Part shown: in pieces, positions 10,666-22,710 of the stretch
How positions within the stretch are numbered: position 1 is the stretch's first letter
Layout: the number at the start of each line of letters is the position of its first letter
Assembly (NCBI GenBank): GCA_963575645.1
Contig: OY754464.1
Location: 79,644,948-79,708,947 of the forward strand
Direction: 5' to 3'
Source: Xanthostigma xanthostigma
Lineage: Eukaryota; Arthropoda; Insecta; Raphidioptera; Raphidiidae
DNA: 64,000 nucleotides
The notes under the pieces: generated by a model
The model's database searches: none
Told to the model about the DNA's origin: nothing
The model's input: the letters and a program-made list of their open reading frames with translations, nothing else
Translations under genes and position numbers: made by a program

Positions 10666-11450
10666 GTTTGTTTTTGCTCATTGGATTCAGTGTGTCTTTT
10701 TATATAAGTAGGTATGCGATGATTTTGCAAAAGTTCCGACAGATTTCTGTTTTCGTAAAAAATCGCATTTTTTTAAAGGGGCATGCCTTGAAAAAATCAC
10801 AAAAATCGAATTATTTAATATACTTTTGAAATTAAGAATGCTTACAGAAAAAATTACGCTGAATTCAATGAGCGTAAGCAAACGTCTGTATCTCTTTTAG
10901 TTTGGAAACTACGGCCATTCGAAGATTTTATAAAAACTATAAACGCAAACAACTACTAAACCAAAAGACATACAGACATTCGTTTGTGCTCATTGGATTC
11001 AGCGTGTTTTTTTCTATAAGCATGATGATTTTGCAAAAGTTCCAACAGATGTCGGTTTTCGTTAAAAATCGCATTTTTTTAAAGGGGCATGCCTTGAAAA
11101 AATCACAAAAATCGAATTATTTAATATACTTTTGAAATTAAGAATGCTTACAGAAAAAAATACGCTGAATTCAATGAGCGTAAGCAAACGTCTGTATCTC
11201 TTTTAGTTTGGAAACTACGGCCATTCGAAGATTTTATAAGATTTTATAAAAACTATAAACGCAAACAACTTCTAAACCAAAAGACAAACAGACATTTGTT
11301 TGTGCTCATTGGATTCAGCGTGTTTTTTTTATAAGCATGATGATTTTGCAAAAGTTCCGACAGATTTAGGTTTTCATCAAAAATCACATTTTTCTTAAAT
11401 TGCAAAAATCGAATTCTTTCAATAAACTTTTGAATGAAAAATATAAACAT
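10666..11450. repeat. About 312-bp satellite-like tandem array (2.5 units)
   Basis: Units begin at the motif 'gctcattggattcag' near 10676, 10989 and 11304. Each unit contains 'gattttgcaaaagttcc', 'ggggcatgccttgaaaaaat' and 'aattcaatgagcgtaagc', and each is internally palindromic ('gctcattggattcagcg' pairs with 'cgctgaattcaatgagc'). A second, inverted array of the same family lies at 47990-48500. Confidence 0.85.
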
Positions 11451-11683
11451 CGATTTTTACGAACAAACTTTATGCCAGTGCCGTATATTGTTAGCATAAC
11501 AAGTGCTTTAGATTTCGTATCGTTCTGTTCGATATTGTCCACTAAATTCATTAAAGATAATATCAACACCTGCTAATTGTCCACTGGTATCTCCCATCTT
11601 GTTTGTTAGTATTAATTAACTGTAAAAGGCCCATGTAAGTACCGAGAATTCGACATGCAATTATACCGATTCTCATCTATGTA
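11451..11683. other. Anonymous DNA
   Basis: Nothing recognised. Confidence 0.3.
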
Positions 11684-12276
11684 CTAATATATAAAGCTGG
11701 AGAGTTTGTTTGTTTGTTTATTTGAACGCGCTAATCTCAGGAACTACAGGTTCAAATTGAAAAAAAAAAATTATCGATAGGCTATAGGCTATATAAAATC
11801 ACGCTACGACCATTAGGAGCGGAGAATTAATGAAAAATGTTGCAAAATATATCTCGAAAATAAGCTTCTATTCAGGTGAAATACACTAACTAAATATACT
11901 CATATTAGCGTTGTGACTACATAACGACAGATGGCTCAATCGGTACAGCATGCGACTGTCAATATCAGGGTCGTGGGTTCGAGCCCCACGTTGGGCAAAT
12001 ATATTTGTATTTTTTTTTTATTTTCTACATTGCTTTCTTCTAAGGCTTACATTTAAATTTATTTTAATTTTATTTAATTAATTTAAAAAAAAATATTAGT
12101 TAAAAAAAGTATAAATACTGCTTTTTATCGACAAAAACTTTTGAACGGTAACTCCGATCATCATGAAATTTGGACACAACATTCATCTCGGTAAACTAAG
12201 ATGAATGTGTGTACTCATGTTCCTCCCTTCTCCATTCGTTCTTTTACACCCGGGTGAAACCGGACGGGACCACTAG
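11684..12276 (+). mobile_element. Helitron-like element carrying a tRNA-Lys-like sequence
   Basis: 5' part 'tatataaagctggagagttt' and 'gctaatctcaggaactac'; 3' part with 'catcatgaaatttggacac', an inverted 'cattcatctcggtaaactaa', then 'cccgggtgaaaccgg' and a terminal CTAG (12273-12276) before T. A tRNA-Lys-like block lies in the middle. The copy at 40254-40592 has both ends but no tRNA block, while the minus-strand copy at 51988-52505 has it. No Rep/helicase coding is present. Confidence 0.8.
11930..11998 (+). tRNA. tRNA-Lys-like pseudogene within Helitron
   Basis: It matches the eukaryotic tRNA-Lys pattern: TGGCTCAATCGGTACAGCAT (A box region) and GTGGGTTCGAGCCCCAC (intact T arm with B box) ending GTTGGGCA. 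The 5' acceptor strand is lost and the anticodon position reads GTC instead of CTT, so it is a decayed pol III-type promoter, not a working gene. Confidence 0.7.
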
Positions 12277-13024
12277 TATTATATAAAATTGCAGCTGGTC
12301 GGTACTCCTGCCTTGTTATGACTTTTTATTGAACACATAAACAAAAAAACGTATTCTAGAATTTTTGTCTGTTTGTCTTACTCTGTACCAGCATCAATCG
12401 AGAACGACTGAACCGATATTAACTAAACTTAATAATATACTGACATCTATAACCTAAAGTAATGATAAAAATATGAACGGTTTTCCAACTGACGTCACTC
12501 ATTAAGAGGTGACCTGTGTACCTTACAACCTTGAAAAACAACAATAATTAAAATGGGTCAAATTATATAACCATATACGTAAAGAAATAATTATAGACAA
12601 ATTATTTGCACACTTTATAATATGTGTTGGGGAGCATTTGGAGTTGGGACAACAAAGCTTTAACCCTGGATCTAGTCTAGAAGCTAACTTGAATGCGGTT
12701 TGTAATTAAAATATTTGCAATTATCCACTCCAATTCAGTAACGTAGAATGTTCAGCGCAGAACAAAACGCTGCATGATTTTATCTACTTGCATTTAAAAG
12801 TTTAACACTGAATTTCAGGTCATTTCTACCACTTCAAATGCCAACAATTAACTTTAACTTTCCCTCGGATACGAAATAATATACCAGGTAGTCATTCCAT
12901 TAAGAATATCTCAAAAAATCAACGCTAGATGGAGAAAGACTTGCACATCAAGTCTACTGTACCACTAGAAGAAATTATTGATATAGATAAGAATTTCTCT
13001 TTCCTTCCCAGGGCTTCTTTTAAG
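12277..13024. other. No gene; possible Helitron-like fragment
   Basis: About 12355-12500 contains 'tcgagaacgactgaaccgat', a Helitron 5'-like phrase, but no defined ends. The remainder is anonymous. Confidence 0.35.
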
Positions 13025-13212
13025 AGTATTCGTCCCTGCAAACACCCCCTGCACCCTTCATCACAAATCTTTTCCCCTCGCCTAAAAACGGTTCGCGCTC
13101 TCCCAACGCTATTTTTAAAGCTAGAGGGTTCTGGTAAACGCCAAATGAAAGTCAAAGAATCAGACTACAGATCCTTCAGGCGAATTTTTTGAAAAACAGT
13201 TTCGCCTACGTT
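13025..13212. mobile_element. Half copy of the TTAA foldback element
   Basis: Starts with TTAA followed by GAGTATTCGTCCCTGC, as in the full 24029-24445 element, and ends at 'gaaaaacagtttcgcctacg'. Only one arm is present. The translation in any frame is not meaningful; the same text appears inverted in the full copy. Confidence 0.8.
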
Positions 13213-15595
13213 TTTCCAGCCTATTAGTATATTTCTCTCTCCATATTTTACCGAAATAGCAACGCGACGCTACTGTCTTATGACGTGTGCCCGTAATTAT
13301 CAACTTAACGCAATGCATTCCGTCCGCAGCGTCTGTTGCGGCCCCGCAATGCCGTGCGGTCACCGCGCGCCCGCCATTTTATTATATGCATTCTGAGCTC
13401 ATAATAAAGTTGATTATGTATATTGTGTTGTTTCTCGTTTACACAATTCCATAGTTACCCATAATTTAATCATACTCATCTACTGACAACACGCCTTGAT
13501 TTTTTAAACTCGATTGTAGTAATGCGTCGCTCCTGAGCGAGTCGTTCATAATACAAAGACGAAATGTTTAAAATATAATTTTTGGTTAATTAATAGGCAA
13601 AATATGTATACATATTTATAAGCATATAATTTATAATATATTTAAAAGGATTTATTAACTAACCTACATTATTTCCCGTTACAAAATGCAGCAAAATTCG
13701 AAATGTATTTTTGATACAAAAACAACTATCTTCACTAACTTATATCTCCCTCTCAACTATCGTTCGCCTCGTCCGATGATGCACTTCCGTAAACGCTTTC
13801 GTCAGGCATTTAGCAGCTTACTCCCTAAGTCAAGCGTGCCTAAAGAAGTTTTACTTCAAAAAAAGAAATACGTGTCAAATATTTACACCTAAAACAAAAT
13901 TGTAATAAAATACGCGGAAGTACGATACGATTATATAATGATTGTAAAAACCATCAAAATGGTTGCTCAATCATTGCTTTTAAATAATAATTAGTCGATA
14001 CAATATTTTATCAAACAGTTAGCTGTTGGGAGTTTAATGGTAATATATTCATGTAGGAAAATATATAGAAAGCAGAAAATATATAGTTAACCGAACTGTT
14101 GCACATAACAGCATACCAAAACACTCGTATTAAGGTTTTGTCTTGAAGTTATATACAAGTTTGTATGGAAGTTCCCAGGTGACGTGAAGTTAGTTGCTGT
14201 ATCATCTCACATAGTTCGGCGCATTAGAATAATCCCTGGTCCAAACTAAACTCAACTTGATTCTAACAAATGGGGCGTCGCCTCAATGAAGCCTTTTACT
14301 TCGAATTTCGCAAGAAGAGCTTCGATTTTGATGATTTTTTTTAAATTTAGTTTTTTATATTATTGAAAATCAGAAACATTTTGGGGCGGGGAACGAATTA
14401 TTTATATTGTTTAAGGGGCTACGGGTAGTCAGAGGCATAAAAAATTTATTTTATAAAGCCGATAATATTTCAGCTTGACCACTCAATTTTCAAAAAGAAA
14501 AAAAAAAATTTTGGGCAAAGTTATAGCCATCTGTTGGACCCCTCTCACAAGCAGGTAATGCATTGCGATGACCATCATAACTTTGTGCTGGTTCATCCAA
14601 AATCAATAAAACAAAGAAAAGTCTTTAGTTTAATATAAAATCTAGGACTTAATCGAATTTTTTTTTGAAAATTAAAAAAAATGGTGGCTTCTAAAAGCTC
14701 ACACCCGAATTTGCAAGAACAGATTGTTATAAAAGCCGAAGTGTTCAACAAAAACAAAAATCCTTCGATGGAATCCTTGTTTTTTATGCCTTCAATAAGC
14801 TGTAAAAATTTCATTTAAATCCATCGAGTGGTTCTTGAATTTCAGTGGTCACCGACTTCGAAAACATAGTTTCGAGAAAAACGCGTTTCAAATTTTAGTC
14901 TAATCCTGGGCCATATAATAATTATCTCGGAAACCATTTATTCAATTCACTGTATCTGTCTGACTATCCGACTGTGTTCTGACCTGTACAGTGTACACTG
15001 CAGGCGCGGTAGTATATACTATATATACCTAGCTTTTTCTCGAATGTTCGAAACCCCTTCTAACTGCTTCTACTAATGCGAGCAGTGTCAGTGGTCTGCG
15101 TAACAATACAGTTATTCCTAAATACATAATATGCTAGAATGGTTGGGTGGACATTGTTGGCATATTAATTGAACGCCATTTTGGACATATCACCGTTCTG
15201 AACCAAACAGCATTCATAAGGAGTAGCCCATAAATAATTCCGTTTAACGTGAACTTAAACATTGCATTATAATTAGGTCTTAAGCACGAAAACTAGGGTC
15301 GTGTCCCCGTTGTCCTTCTATCATAATATTGAAATTCGTTCCCGCGTTTAACCCAACTGGCCTTAAAGGAGTTTTCCATGTATTCAAAGTGACTCGGCTG
15401 TCCCCTAGCGAATACGGTTTTCGGAATGTTTGCCACGAAGATGTTTTATAACATAGACAACTTTGGGAAACTGTTTCTTTCTGTTTTGTCTCAAAGGACG
15501 TTCCAAAGCTGTCATTTCTAATTTTCTTGTTTATTAATTTATTTTCTCTGTTTCCCTGTGAATACTCCGCTTAAAAACTGTGTGTTTTTTTTATA
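13213..15595. other. Long stretch without a supported gene
   Basis: No frame over 75 codons and no RNA gene. 13300-13400 is GC-richer (with 'gcggtcaccgcgcgcccgcc') but carries no recognisable promoter or exon. 14400-14900 has the phrases 'ttaaggggctacgggtag' and 'gaaaacatagtttcgagaaa', of the kind seen in TTAA-flanked elements, without a matching second end. Confidence 0.4.
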
Positions 15596-16033
15596 CAGAG
15601 CGACCAGTAGTTGCTGGTATTCTTCTCGGGAGAAAAAACTGTGACTAATTGGGAATTATTTTACCTCTAGCATTTGGGGGTCGGAAATTTTCGAGAAAAT
15701 CTACTTCGGTTTTATTTTTACAAAAATGCGAATTTTGGGAGTTAAGAGTTAAAAAAAAAATATTCTCACTTTGTGGTCTAAATTTTTCCACGATCTGATA
15801 GTTAACTAATTGGCTATAACCTTCCTAAAGCTAAAAACCACGAAATGTAGGTATAGTGTTAGATTTTATGTTGTGTGTTAAAACTTACAATAAATAAAAA
15901 AATAAAATAAAAAAAAGTGTCACTATCATAAAAAATGACACAATTCCGACCCCCAAGTGATAAGGTTAAATCATCCCAAACTTTTCATAGTTTCTTCTCC
16001 TGAGAAAAATACAAGCAGTTATCGGTCATCCTG
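15596..16033. mobile_element. Short TA-flanked TIR element (Tc1/mariner type), copy A
   Basis: Flanked by TA on both sides, with inverted ends CAGAGCGACCAGTAG and the complement of 'atcggtcatcctg', extending inward to about 90 bp each ('acctctagcatttgggggtcgg' pairs with 'ccgacccccaagtgataagg'). The centre contains 'attttatgttgtgtgttaaa' plus 'cttacaataaat', the 3' tail of the LINE remnant held in copy B (38986-39758). So copy A looks like an internally deleted relative of copy B. Confidence 0.8.
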
Positions 16034-16042
16034 TATAATAAA

Positions 16043-16372
16043 CTAGCTGTACCCGGCCACGGGTTGCAGTGACTCAGGCTAGCTTTGCGTGTGTTGCTGT
16101 TGCGTTCAACATATGGCGCTCGCATTGCCGTAAAATATTTAGTAGAGCACGTGTTGCTTTAACGTCCAACAGATGGTGCTGTTTTTTTTTTTTTTTTTAA
16201 ACATGTTTTCAACTGTCAGGTGTGACATCTATATAATAATTATATAGCAACATTAGCGACACGCGCGTATTCGAATTAAACGCTGTGTCAAAATTTTAAA
16301 GCAATCGGTGAAAAACTTTCGAAGATATAAGGTTTTGAACGAACGAACATTTACATTTTTGTCGCTACATTA
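16043..16372 (-). mobile_element. Helitron-like element, minus strand
   Basis: CTAG at 16043-16046 with the upstream 'acccggccacgggttgcag' hairpin-type end (complement). It carries about two units of the repeat seen as a 104-bp array at 60320-60856 ('gtgttgctttaacgtccaac'). A poly-T run lies at about 16180-16198. The 5' boundary is approximate. Confidence 0.65.
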
Positions 16373-17284
16373 AACGGACCGTACTATAATGATGTCTCAG
16401 TATTTCTGAGTTTTCGAATTAGTACCAATTCCGTTGACTCTTTTCCTAGTTTCGGGCACAAGAAAAACATAACCTCTAAATAAAGCTCTCAAAAGCGGCC
16501 ATTTTCACTCGAGTGTCCAAACTAGCGAAAAAAAACTGATGAAATTAGGTACCTACTTAAAGTTCTAAATTTTACCCTTTGGTACACTTTCAAACTAGAC
16601 TTGAGATAAAATAAAATTAGAGTCAGATATTGAAATTTGCGGTCAGCCTAATCCGGCCCTATTTTCTATTGTGTCAACGTAATATTTAGTAATGAAAAAC
16701 AAATGATAATCAGCCAGTGTACGTGAATTACGACCGCAATTAATAATCTTGTATATAAGCATAAAAAAAATTGTGTCGGTTGTTGACTTCAATTGTTTAA
16801 CAGCTGTTGTACTCTGTTTGAACGTGTTTATGAATAAATAAAACAAAATAGGTACCTGCATTGTTGATAATAATATACTGGTCGATATTTAAATTCATAA
16901 AATTAACAGATCTCTAATTAATGGATAGCGTGTATTAAACGCCTAGTCCCGGCACTACACTTGAAACCCTTTAGAAGCGGCAGGACGGGGCCCAAATGCA
17001 GTGTCTGGGGAAGTTTGGGTGATAATTTTAGGGGGAAATGTGTTATTAACAGTAGTATAAAGCTACGCTTTTAATTGTATGAGGAAAATCTTATAGAATC
17101 CGCGAAAACATAAAAAAATATAAAAAAATATAATAAAAACAAGAAATCCGACTCCACAAAAATGAAACTTTTTTTCAAGAAGTATTTCTGAATTTTATTT
17201 TCTAGCCAGTTATTCGTATTATCTTCAGTCATTTTTTTATTATTATGATCCTGTGGGGATACTTACCCCCTCCCATATCTACGC
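16373..17284. other. Anonymous AT-rich DNA
   Basis: No gene, no RNA gene, no clear element. Confidence 0.35.
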
Positions 17285-18165
17285 CCTTGATTGTTTTGAG
17301 GGAAAATCGGCGTATGCGTAAAAGAGACATATGCTATAACGTTGTTTTTTTTTATATAATAATGGTATACTTTTCATAACGGTTTAGTATGCTATTTATT
17401 TTTCCAAGAAAGTTTTGTTAAAAAATTTTCCGTTTCCCAACTTTTTAATAACTAAAAAGTTGGAAAACAGAAAATTTCAGCATGCAGTAGGTGGAGACCA
17501 ATTTGTCTCTTTCTTTTGTGTTTGAATGGGTTCCTATCCACTGCACGTTGAGATATTCCGACTTGTTTTCCTCTTTTCAGTTATTAATTTCATTTTCGTG
17601 AAGTTTAGAAAAAACAATTTGACAAAACTTTCTTGAAAAAATAAATACAATAATAAACCGTTATGAAAAGTGTACCATTACCTATATAAAAATAATATAC
17701 CTCTTTTGCGCATGCGCTGATTTTCCCCAGGATCATAATAATAAAAAAATAAAACTGAAAACAATACGAAAACCTGGCTAAAAAAATAAAAAACCTTAAA
17801 AAAAATTAGTAAAATTGGTTTGGGAATTAATATTTTGCTTGACATCTTCCTTCGTGAGTATTCTTGCGTGATGTTAATAAAATTTTAATTTTTTCGCTTC
17901 ATCCCGCCCAAAAAAAAAATCTACGCCCTTTAAAACAATAGGGCTCTTCTTATTTACGTATCTAACGTCCACCCAAAATTTGGTTTCAATCCGTTCATCC
18001 GTTGGACCTGTATCGTGCTCACAGATTAACGGACGCACAGAGTTTTTCCATAAATTTTTTTTTGGATTCGGGGGACTTCAAAACGAAAAGATATTGTAAG
18101 ATTTTGAAAAGTTAATTTTGGCCTCAATTACCTTCCCACATTTATGGAATGGTAAAATAATAAAG
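17285..18165. mobile_element. Foldback made of two inverted 'CCACAAGTGGGG' family copies
   Basis: 17285-17420 reads in the same sense as 3890-4330 ('ggaaaatcggcgtatgcg', 'ttttcataacggttta'), and 17625-18165 reads in the opposite sense through 'gcgcatgcgctgattttcc', 'tttggtttcaatccgttcat' and 'tttggattcgggggacttc'. The centre contains shorter inverted pieces ('aactttttaataactaaaaagtt'). Confidence 0.7.
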
Positions 18166-19028
18166 TACTTTGCATTAGCTTTTCTATACTGTATTTGTTT
18201 TGTTTCATTGTTGAAACACAAGTTGCGGGTACTCATTAATAAATAAGTAAGAAAAAAAATAATAAAACATTAGCGCTCGCACATGTGTGTGTCCAAACAA
18301 AATAAACAAAACACGCACTAAAACATTTATTTATTATCACGAAACTTTAACATTTCCTATACGTCATATACAAACCTAAATATTGCAGTAAAATGTTTTG
18401 AAATGGTTGGATTCCGTGATTAATATCATCAATTTTAAAATGCTGGTCAAAGGTCTGTTTAAACATCAACAGGACAAACACGAAACGATACGGTGCACAG
18501 AGGGTCAGATTAAAAAAAAATTAACTAAAACATTGAAACTCATTGAAACCCCTTCAGCTGATATTTCAATGAGTTTCATAATTTTGGTCAACATTTTTTT
18601 AATCGGATAATTAAAAAAAAACATCGATACGTGGGGGTGGGTTAGGGGTTAATTTTGGGGACACAATAAAAAATAAAAAAATATTTTTCAAATGCATCAA
18701 CTCGTTAATGAGAAATACAAATAATAATAATAATAAATAAATTTATTGATCACAGAAATCAATGGGATAAATGAGTTCAGCAACAAAACTGCTGTTTTTC
18801 AACTCTATATATTATTTTTTTAATTTCTAGTTTTAAAAGTTTTAAAATATCTCAGAAACTTAAAATTTTGAAAGAAAAAAGGAAATATAGGGCTTCACTC
18901 ATAGTTTACAAGAAAACCTAAACGAAAATCCTGAGTCATTAAAATTTTCGCGGAAAACGGAAAACCTTTTCGGGTGAGTTCGGCTCGTACTTGACCGGTT
19001 TTTTTATCGAGACAATAAAAATCTTTTA
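18166..19028. other. Anonymous AT-rich DNA
   Basis: No supported gene. Around 18975-19010 is 'ggctcgtacttgaccggttt', the tail of the dispersed repeat also seen at 29410-29450 and 63685-63715. Confidence 0.4.
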
Positions 19029-19570
19029 TGCCCATATTCACCAAACACTATTAAAGATAAAAGTTACTAATCTTGGAACAAATTTATTAGTTAGAATAAA
19101 ATTTACTTTCAATTCACCAAACAAAATATCAGGTAGAAAAGTTAGTTAAAGAATAATTAATACTCCTTGCTCTTTTTGTTGAATATTGTGACGTTCACCC
19201 AAAAATCCGACCGATGGCGTTAGTGTAAACGTCAAAAAAAAGTTTCACAAAATAATAATGCTTCATCCTAACCCAATTGCACACAAAACTTCCACTAACT
19301 TTAATGTTTTACAACTATATACTTCGCAAAAAGTTAATGAACACACAAATAAAATCACAAGAGCAAACTCTAGATACAATACTCCACGTTGACAGGTTAG
19401 GTGTAATGATCTATGTGGCAGTCATTATTATAATATCAGGCCAATAAATATTTATACCCTCGAAGTAAGACAGAATACCTAATTACATAATTATGTTTGG
19501 TGAATTGAATTATCGCTATTTATCGGAGAACAAATTAACTGAATAAATAACTACTTCTGTGAATATGGCC
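19029..19570. mobile_element. MITE with 'GCCCATATTCACC' TIRs, copy 2 (uninterrupted)
   Basis: A 542-bp relative of 5249-6052 without the nested insertion. Left end GCCCATATTCACCAAACAC, right end 'gtgaatatggcc'. The shared interior shows where the 220-bp foldback entered copy 1. Confidence 0.8.
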
Positions 19571-19679
19571 ATTTAGTTGATTAAAATTTTATTTCGGTAA
19601 TGACTGTTTCTTGTACCTATACTTAAAAAATAGTGTAGGTATAATGTACCTTACGCACCCGTTGCTTACCAAAGTATAA

Positions 19680-20010
19680 CATGTGAAGAAGACGAGGAGA
19701 CAGGACTTTCCCGTTCGGGGACTGGAGGAGATTGATGGCGGTTGCGGTGGCGCGTTGACGTTTGACGAATGTCTGCGGTCTGTCGGTCATTGCTCACTCA
19801 CCAATCGTTCACACGGAGGCAGCAGAAAACACCATCGCATCACGCATCCACCGCCGCCTCCCATGCCCGATCTCTCTCTGCGTGTGAACGCCGAACAGTC
19901 CCGTTTCCCTACACGCTGGGAACTCAAAAATTTCCTCATTCTGGAATTCGCAGCACACTACCGACATTTTAGCGCCACACCGGTTGAGAATTTCTGGTTT
20001 AGATAATCTG
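19680..20010 (+). other. GC-rich patch, no recognised protein
   Basis: Base composition is clearly higher in G+C than its surroundings and a 107-codon frame (19683-20006) runs through it with a proline run (about residues 56-60). I see no known domain. It could be an old exon, a promoter-like CpG patch, or chance. There is no neighbouring exon to support a gene. Confidence 0.25.
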
Positions 20011-20165
20011 TTGACAAATTGAAAAGGTCTGAGCTCCGACCACTTCGTGGGATGCGAACGGCAATCGAGGTATTTAAATAATTATTGTTCGGTATACAAA
20101 CCAGTCGTAAAACCAACATAATTTCTCTATATATAGACTTTGTACTTGAAATTTGGAGTTTCGCT

Positions 20166-20245
20166 GATGATAAATAATAATAATAATATTAATAATAATA
20201 ATAATAATAATAATAATGCGTTTAACGTCCGTTTCTCGGTAGAGA
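20166..20245 (-). repeat. SINE 3'-end fragment with (AAT)n tail
   Basis: A run of AAT/ATT triplets followed by 'gcgtttaacgtccgtttctc', which is the complement of the 3' end of the SINE at 28402-29400. Only the tail is present. Confidence 0.7.
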
Positions 20246-20427
20246 AGTAGATGAACAGTTCTTAAAGGTGTTCCAATATTTTTTCTGCATTACCGCAATT
20301 TTCTAGGGATGTGCGAGAACTTGAAAACTTGGGTAGTTTTAAAGTACTTGAAAAAAATCGTTAATTATGAGTCGAGTGACCCAATATTCGAAAAATAGAG
20401 CGCCAACACCGATCGAATTAAATATAA

Positions 20428-20850
20428 ATTATAATAATAATGCGTTTAACGTCCGTTTCTCGACTTTATGTCATAACAGACGCCATTCGCACCATTACAA
20501 TTTTTTTACCATTTTATACAATTTTTAATCTTCAACTTAATTAATAGCAATGGGCGAATGAAGGAATTTTTAGGAGATTAGGATAAGGTAGGAAAATTTT
20601 GAGCATAGAAGTTTGACAGGTAATCGGCCATGGTCTTGAATAAGGAACCATGTCGATATTTATCTGGAATTATTGAGGGAAACCATGGAAAACCTCAACA
20701 AGATGGTCGGTACAGGAGTTACCGTTTCGCGGCGAGAGGCAGTAGGAAAAAGTCCTAGTCACATCTGCCTCCGCCGGGATTCGAACCCGGTACCTCCCGA
20801 ATGCGAGTCTATAGTGCTCTCACCGCTACGCCACCCCACCCGGTTGCTGA
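20428..20850 (-). mobile_element. tRNA-headed SINE, full copy
   Basis: Minus strand: tRNA-like head with A box (TGGCGTAGCGGTGAGAGC) and B box GGTTCGAATCC, a body through 'tcccagccac'-equivalent text, 'tttccctcaataattccag', and a 3' end 'cgagaaacggacgttaaacg' followed by ATT triplets. It is the sister of 28402-29400 and lacks the MITE found there, giving the empty site at 'accttatcctaa'. Non-autonomous; it needs LINE enzymes. Confidence 0.9.
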
Positions 20851-21885
20851 TGATAAATAATCAACATCAATAATAAATAAAAAAATAGTTACTTCTTACT
20901 GTTGACGTAAGAAGTAACTATATAATTCTTTATGTTTTATTTTTGTTTCTACCACAATGCTCTTAATATTTTTAATTATTTTAATCAATATCTGCATATA
21001 CAAACTAGTAATCGGACATCTGTCTGTTATATTGCATCGTTCGGGTATTCCGTGAAACACCTATAGTCTTTCCCACCAACAGATGTAGTTATCACATTAG
21101 TTAGGGAGTTGACGCGCAAAAAAAACATATCGTCCCAACCTTTGCCGTTTGGAACATAAGCTATTTAAGTAATTTAGAGCATTTTTTTCTTATATGTTAT
21201 ATAGGCGGAACCTGAACCCATTTTAAGATGAGGGGTAAAAAATGTCAAAGATGGTAAAAAAATGGTTATAATTAAAACAAATTTCTGCCGCCTCATTTAT
21301 AAGTTCTTTAAAGTAATTTTCGCATATGAATAAAATTAACTGTTATGTTTTTTTTTTTTTATTTACGATCAAACATAAAAATTGGAACAATCTATTCTTT
21401 CAAAAAGAAATAAAACAAATGAACGGTCAAAATTAAATTGCATAAGAACACGCATGTAGGCCATTAGTTTGAAACCAGGGCTGGCTTTGTTTTTTTACCA
21501 CCCCGAGAAAAATATATTTTTGCACGACCCCCTACAAAGCAATTGCTTTTTATGCCAGTACAGCGACATTAAAATTACTCATTTCGTACTAGAGCGCTAA
21601 GAAAAATAAAAGTTATCATAGTAAAAGTGTAAAAGTGTAACACCATGTCTTAAAAAGCCACGCCGCCACTGGTGTACCCTGGTGGTCATGTGAAGAAACA
21701 GAGGAAAGATGGCAGCGGAGCGTATGAACTAGGAACATATCTTTAGCTAAAAATCTATTGGTTTTTAGGCTATGCGCCCACGGACACTTTTTCTTAGTGA
21801 CCTTTAAACTATAAAATAAAACCATATTCGATCAATTTAACCGAGACACAAAAGAAAAAAAGTTTATTATTTTCTAATCTAATTA
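20851..21885. other. No gene; scattered repeat fragments
   Basis: 21103-21195 shares 'gacgcgcaaaaa...cgtcccaacctt' and 'ctatttaagtaatttagagc' text with 26665-26765, and 21735-21850 shares text with about 430-545. No defined ends. Confidence 0.4.
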
Positions 21886-21980
21886 TAATAAATATAGTTT
21901 AAAAAAAACTAAAAAACACGCTTTATATCAACATAAAAGTAAAAAATATTTTTTTTTAAATAAGCTTAAAACAATAATGA

Positions 21981-22087
21981 ATAAAAAATACTAGTATTAC
22001 TGTGAAAAAAGCGTGGGGCGCTTTGTTCCACATTTTCGTACAAAGAGCGCCCCACGCTTCTTTCACAATAATACTAGTATTTTTTAT
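21981..22087. repeat. Strong hairpin, about 45-bp arms
   Basis: 'atactagtatta', 'ctgtgaaa' and 'aagcgtggggcgctttgt' pair with their complements across a loop of about 13 bases at 22028-22040. It has one or two single-base interruptions only. It is probably a minute foldback element; no gene. Confidence 0.8.
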
Positions 22088-22326
22088 TGCACATACCGCT
22101 AAACTAGCGGTATGTGCTTTATTATCGCTTTGTGCATCAGAGCTGACTTTCGTTCAGATAAGAAGTTATATCTAAGTTAATTTCACACGAAATCCATTCA
22201 AAATGAAACTTTTTAAAAAGAGGAGATTCTGATCTATAAAACAGAACCATTTTTAAATCAATTCGAGTTCATAAATACTATTAAAATTGTAATTGAAAAT
22301 CACAAACAGCAGTTGTCGGTTGGTCT

Positions 22327-22371
22327 GTACGTATGTACGTACGTACGTACGTACGTACGTACGTATGTACG
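22327..22371. repeat. (ACGT)n microsatellite
   Basis: About eleven units of the self-complementary tetramer ACGT with a few T/A changes. The sister element at 9815-9835 has only a short version, so the tract expanded in this copy. Confidence 0.95.
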
Positions 22372-22640
22372 TACGTCACGACTCTACAGATCGCAATTTT
22401 GGTCGGATCCCCTTGGGTTATATTTTATTCACTTTGTTTACTATCAGACCAGAACCCTATTTAAATTCACTAAAATGTGTTCAGTAGTTTAATTTTTATA
22501 AACAGTTTTTTTTTTATTATTTTTGACAGCTAATTAAAATAAAAAAACAAAAAACATAATAAATATACTCAATTAATGTAGTATGATACGTAAAATAACT
22601 GCTACACTTCTATACCATAATAACAAAGGCGTTGTACGGC

Positions 22641-22710
22641 ATCGGTGTGGCCGAACGGTTAAAGCGTAAGTCCTGTAATCCCAAGGTGCCGGGTTCGATT
22701 CCCGCTGACA
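22641..22710 (+). tRNA. tRNA-like sequence inside a mobile element
   Basis: A-box-like GTGTGGCCGAACGGTTAAAGC and B box GGTTCGATTCC separated by 35 bases. The T arm (GCCGGGTTCGATTCCCGC) pairs well; the acceptor stem does not. The A-box text resembles class II (Leu/Ser) tRNAs, but there is no long variable arm. It is followed by a poly-T run that could end pol III transcription. Confidence 0.6.

Noticed and set aside
14405-14900. Another TTAA element starting 'ttaaggggctacggg'
   Set aside because: No second end was found.
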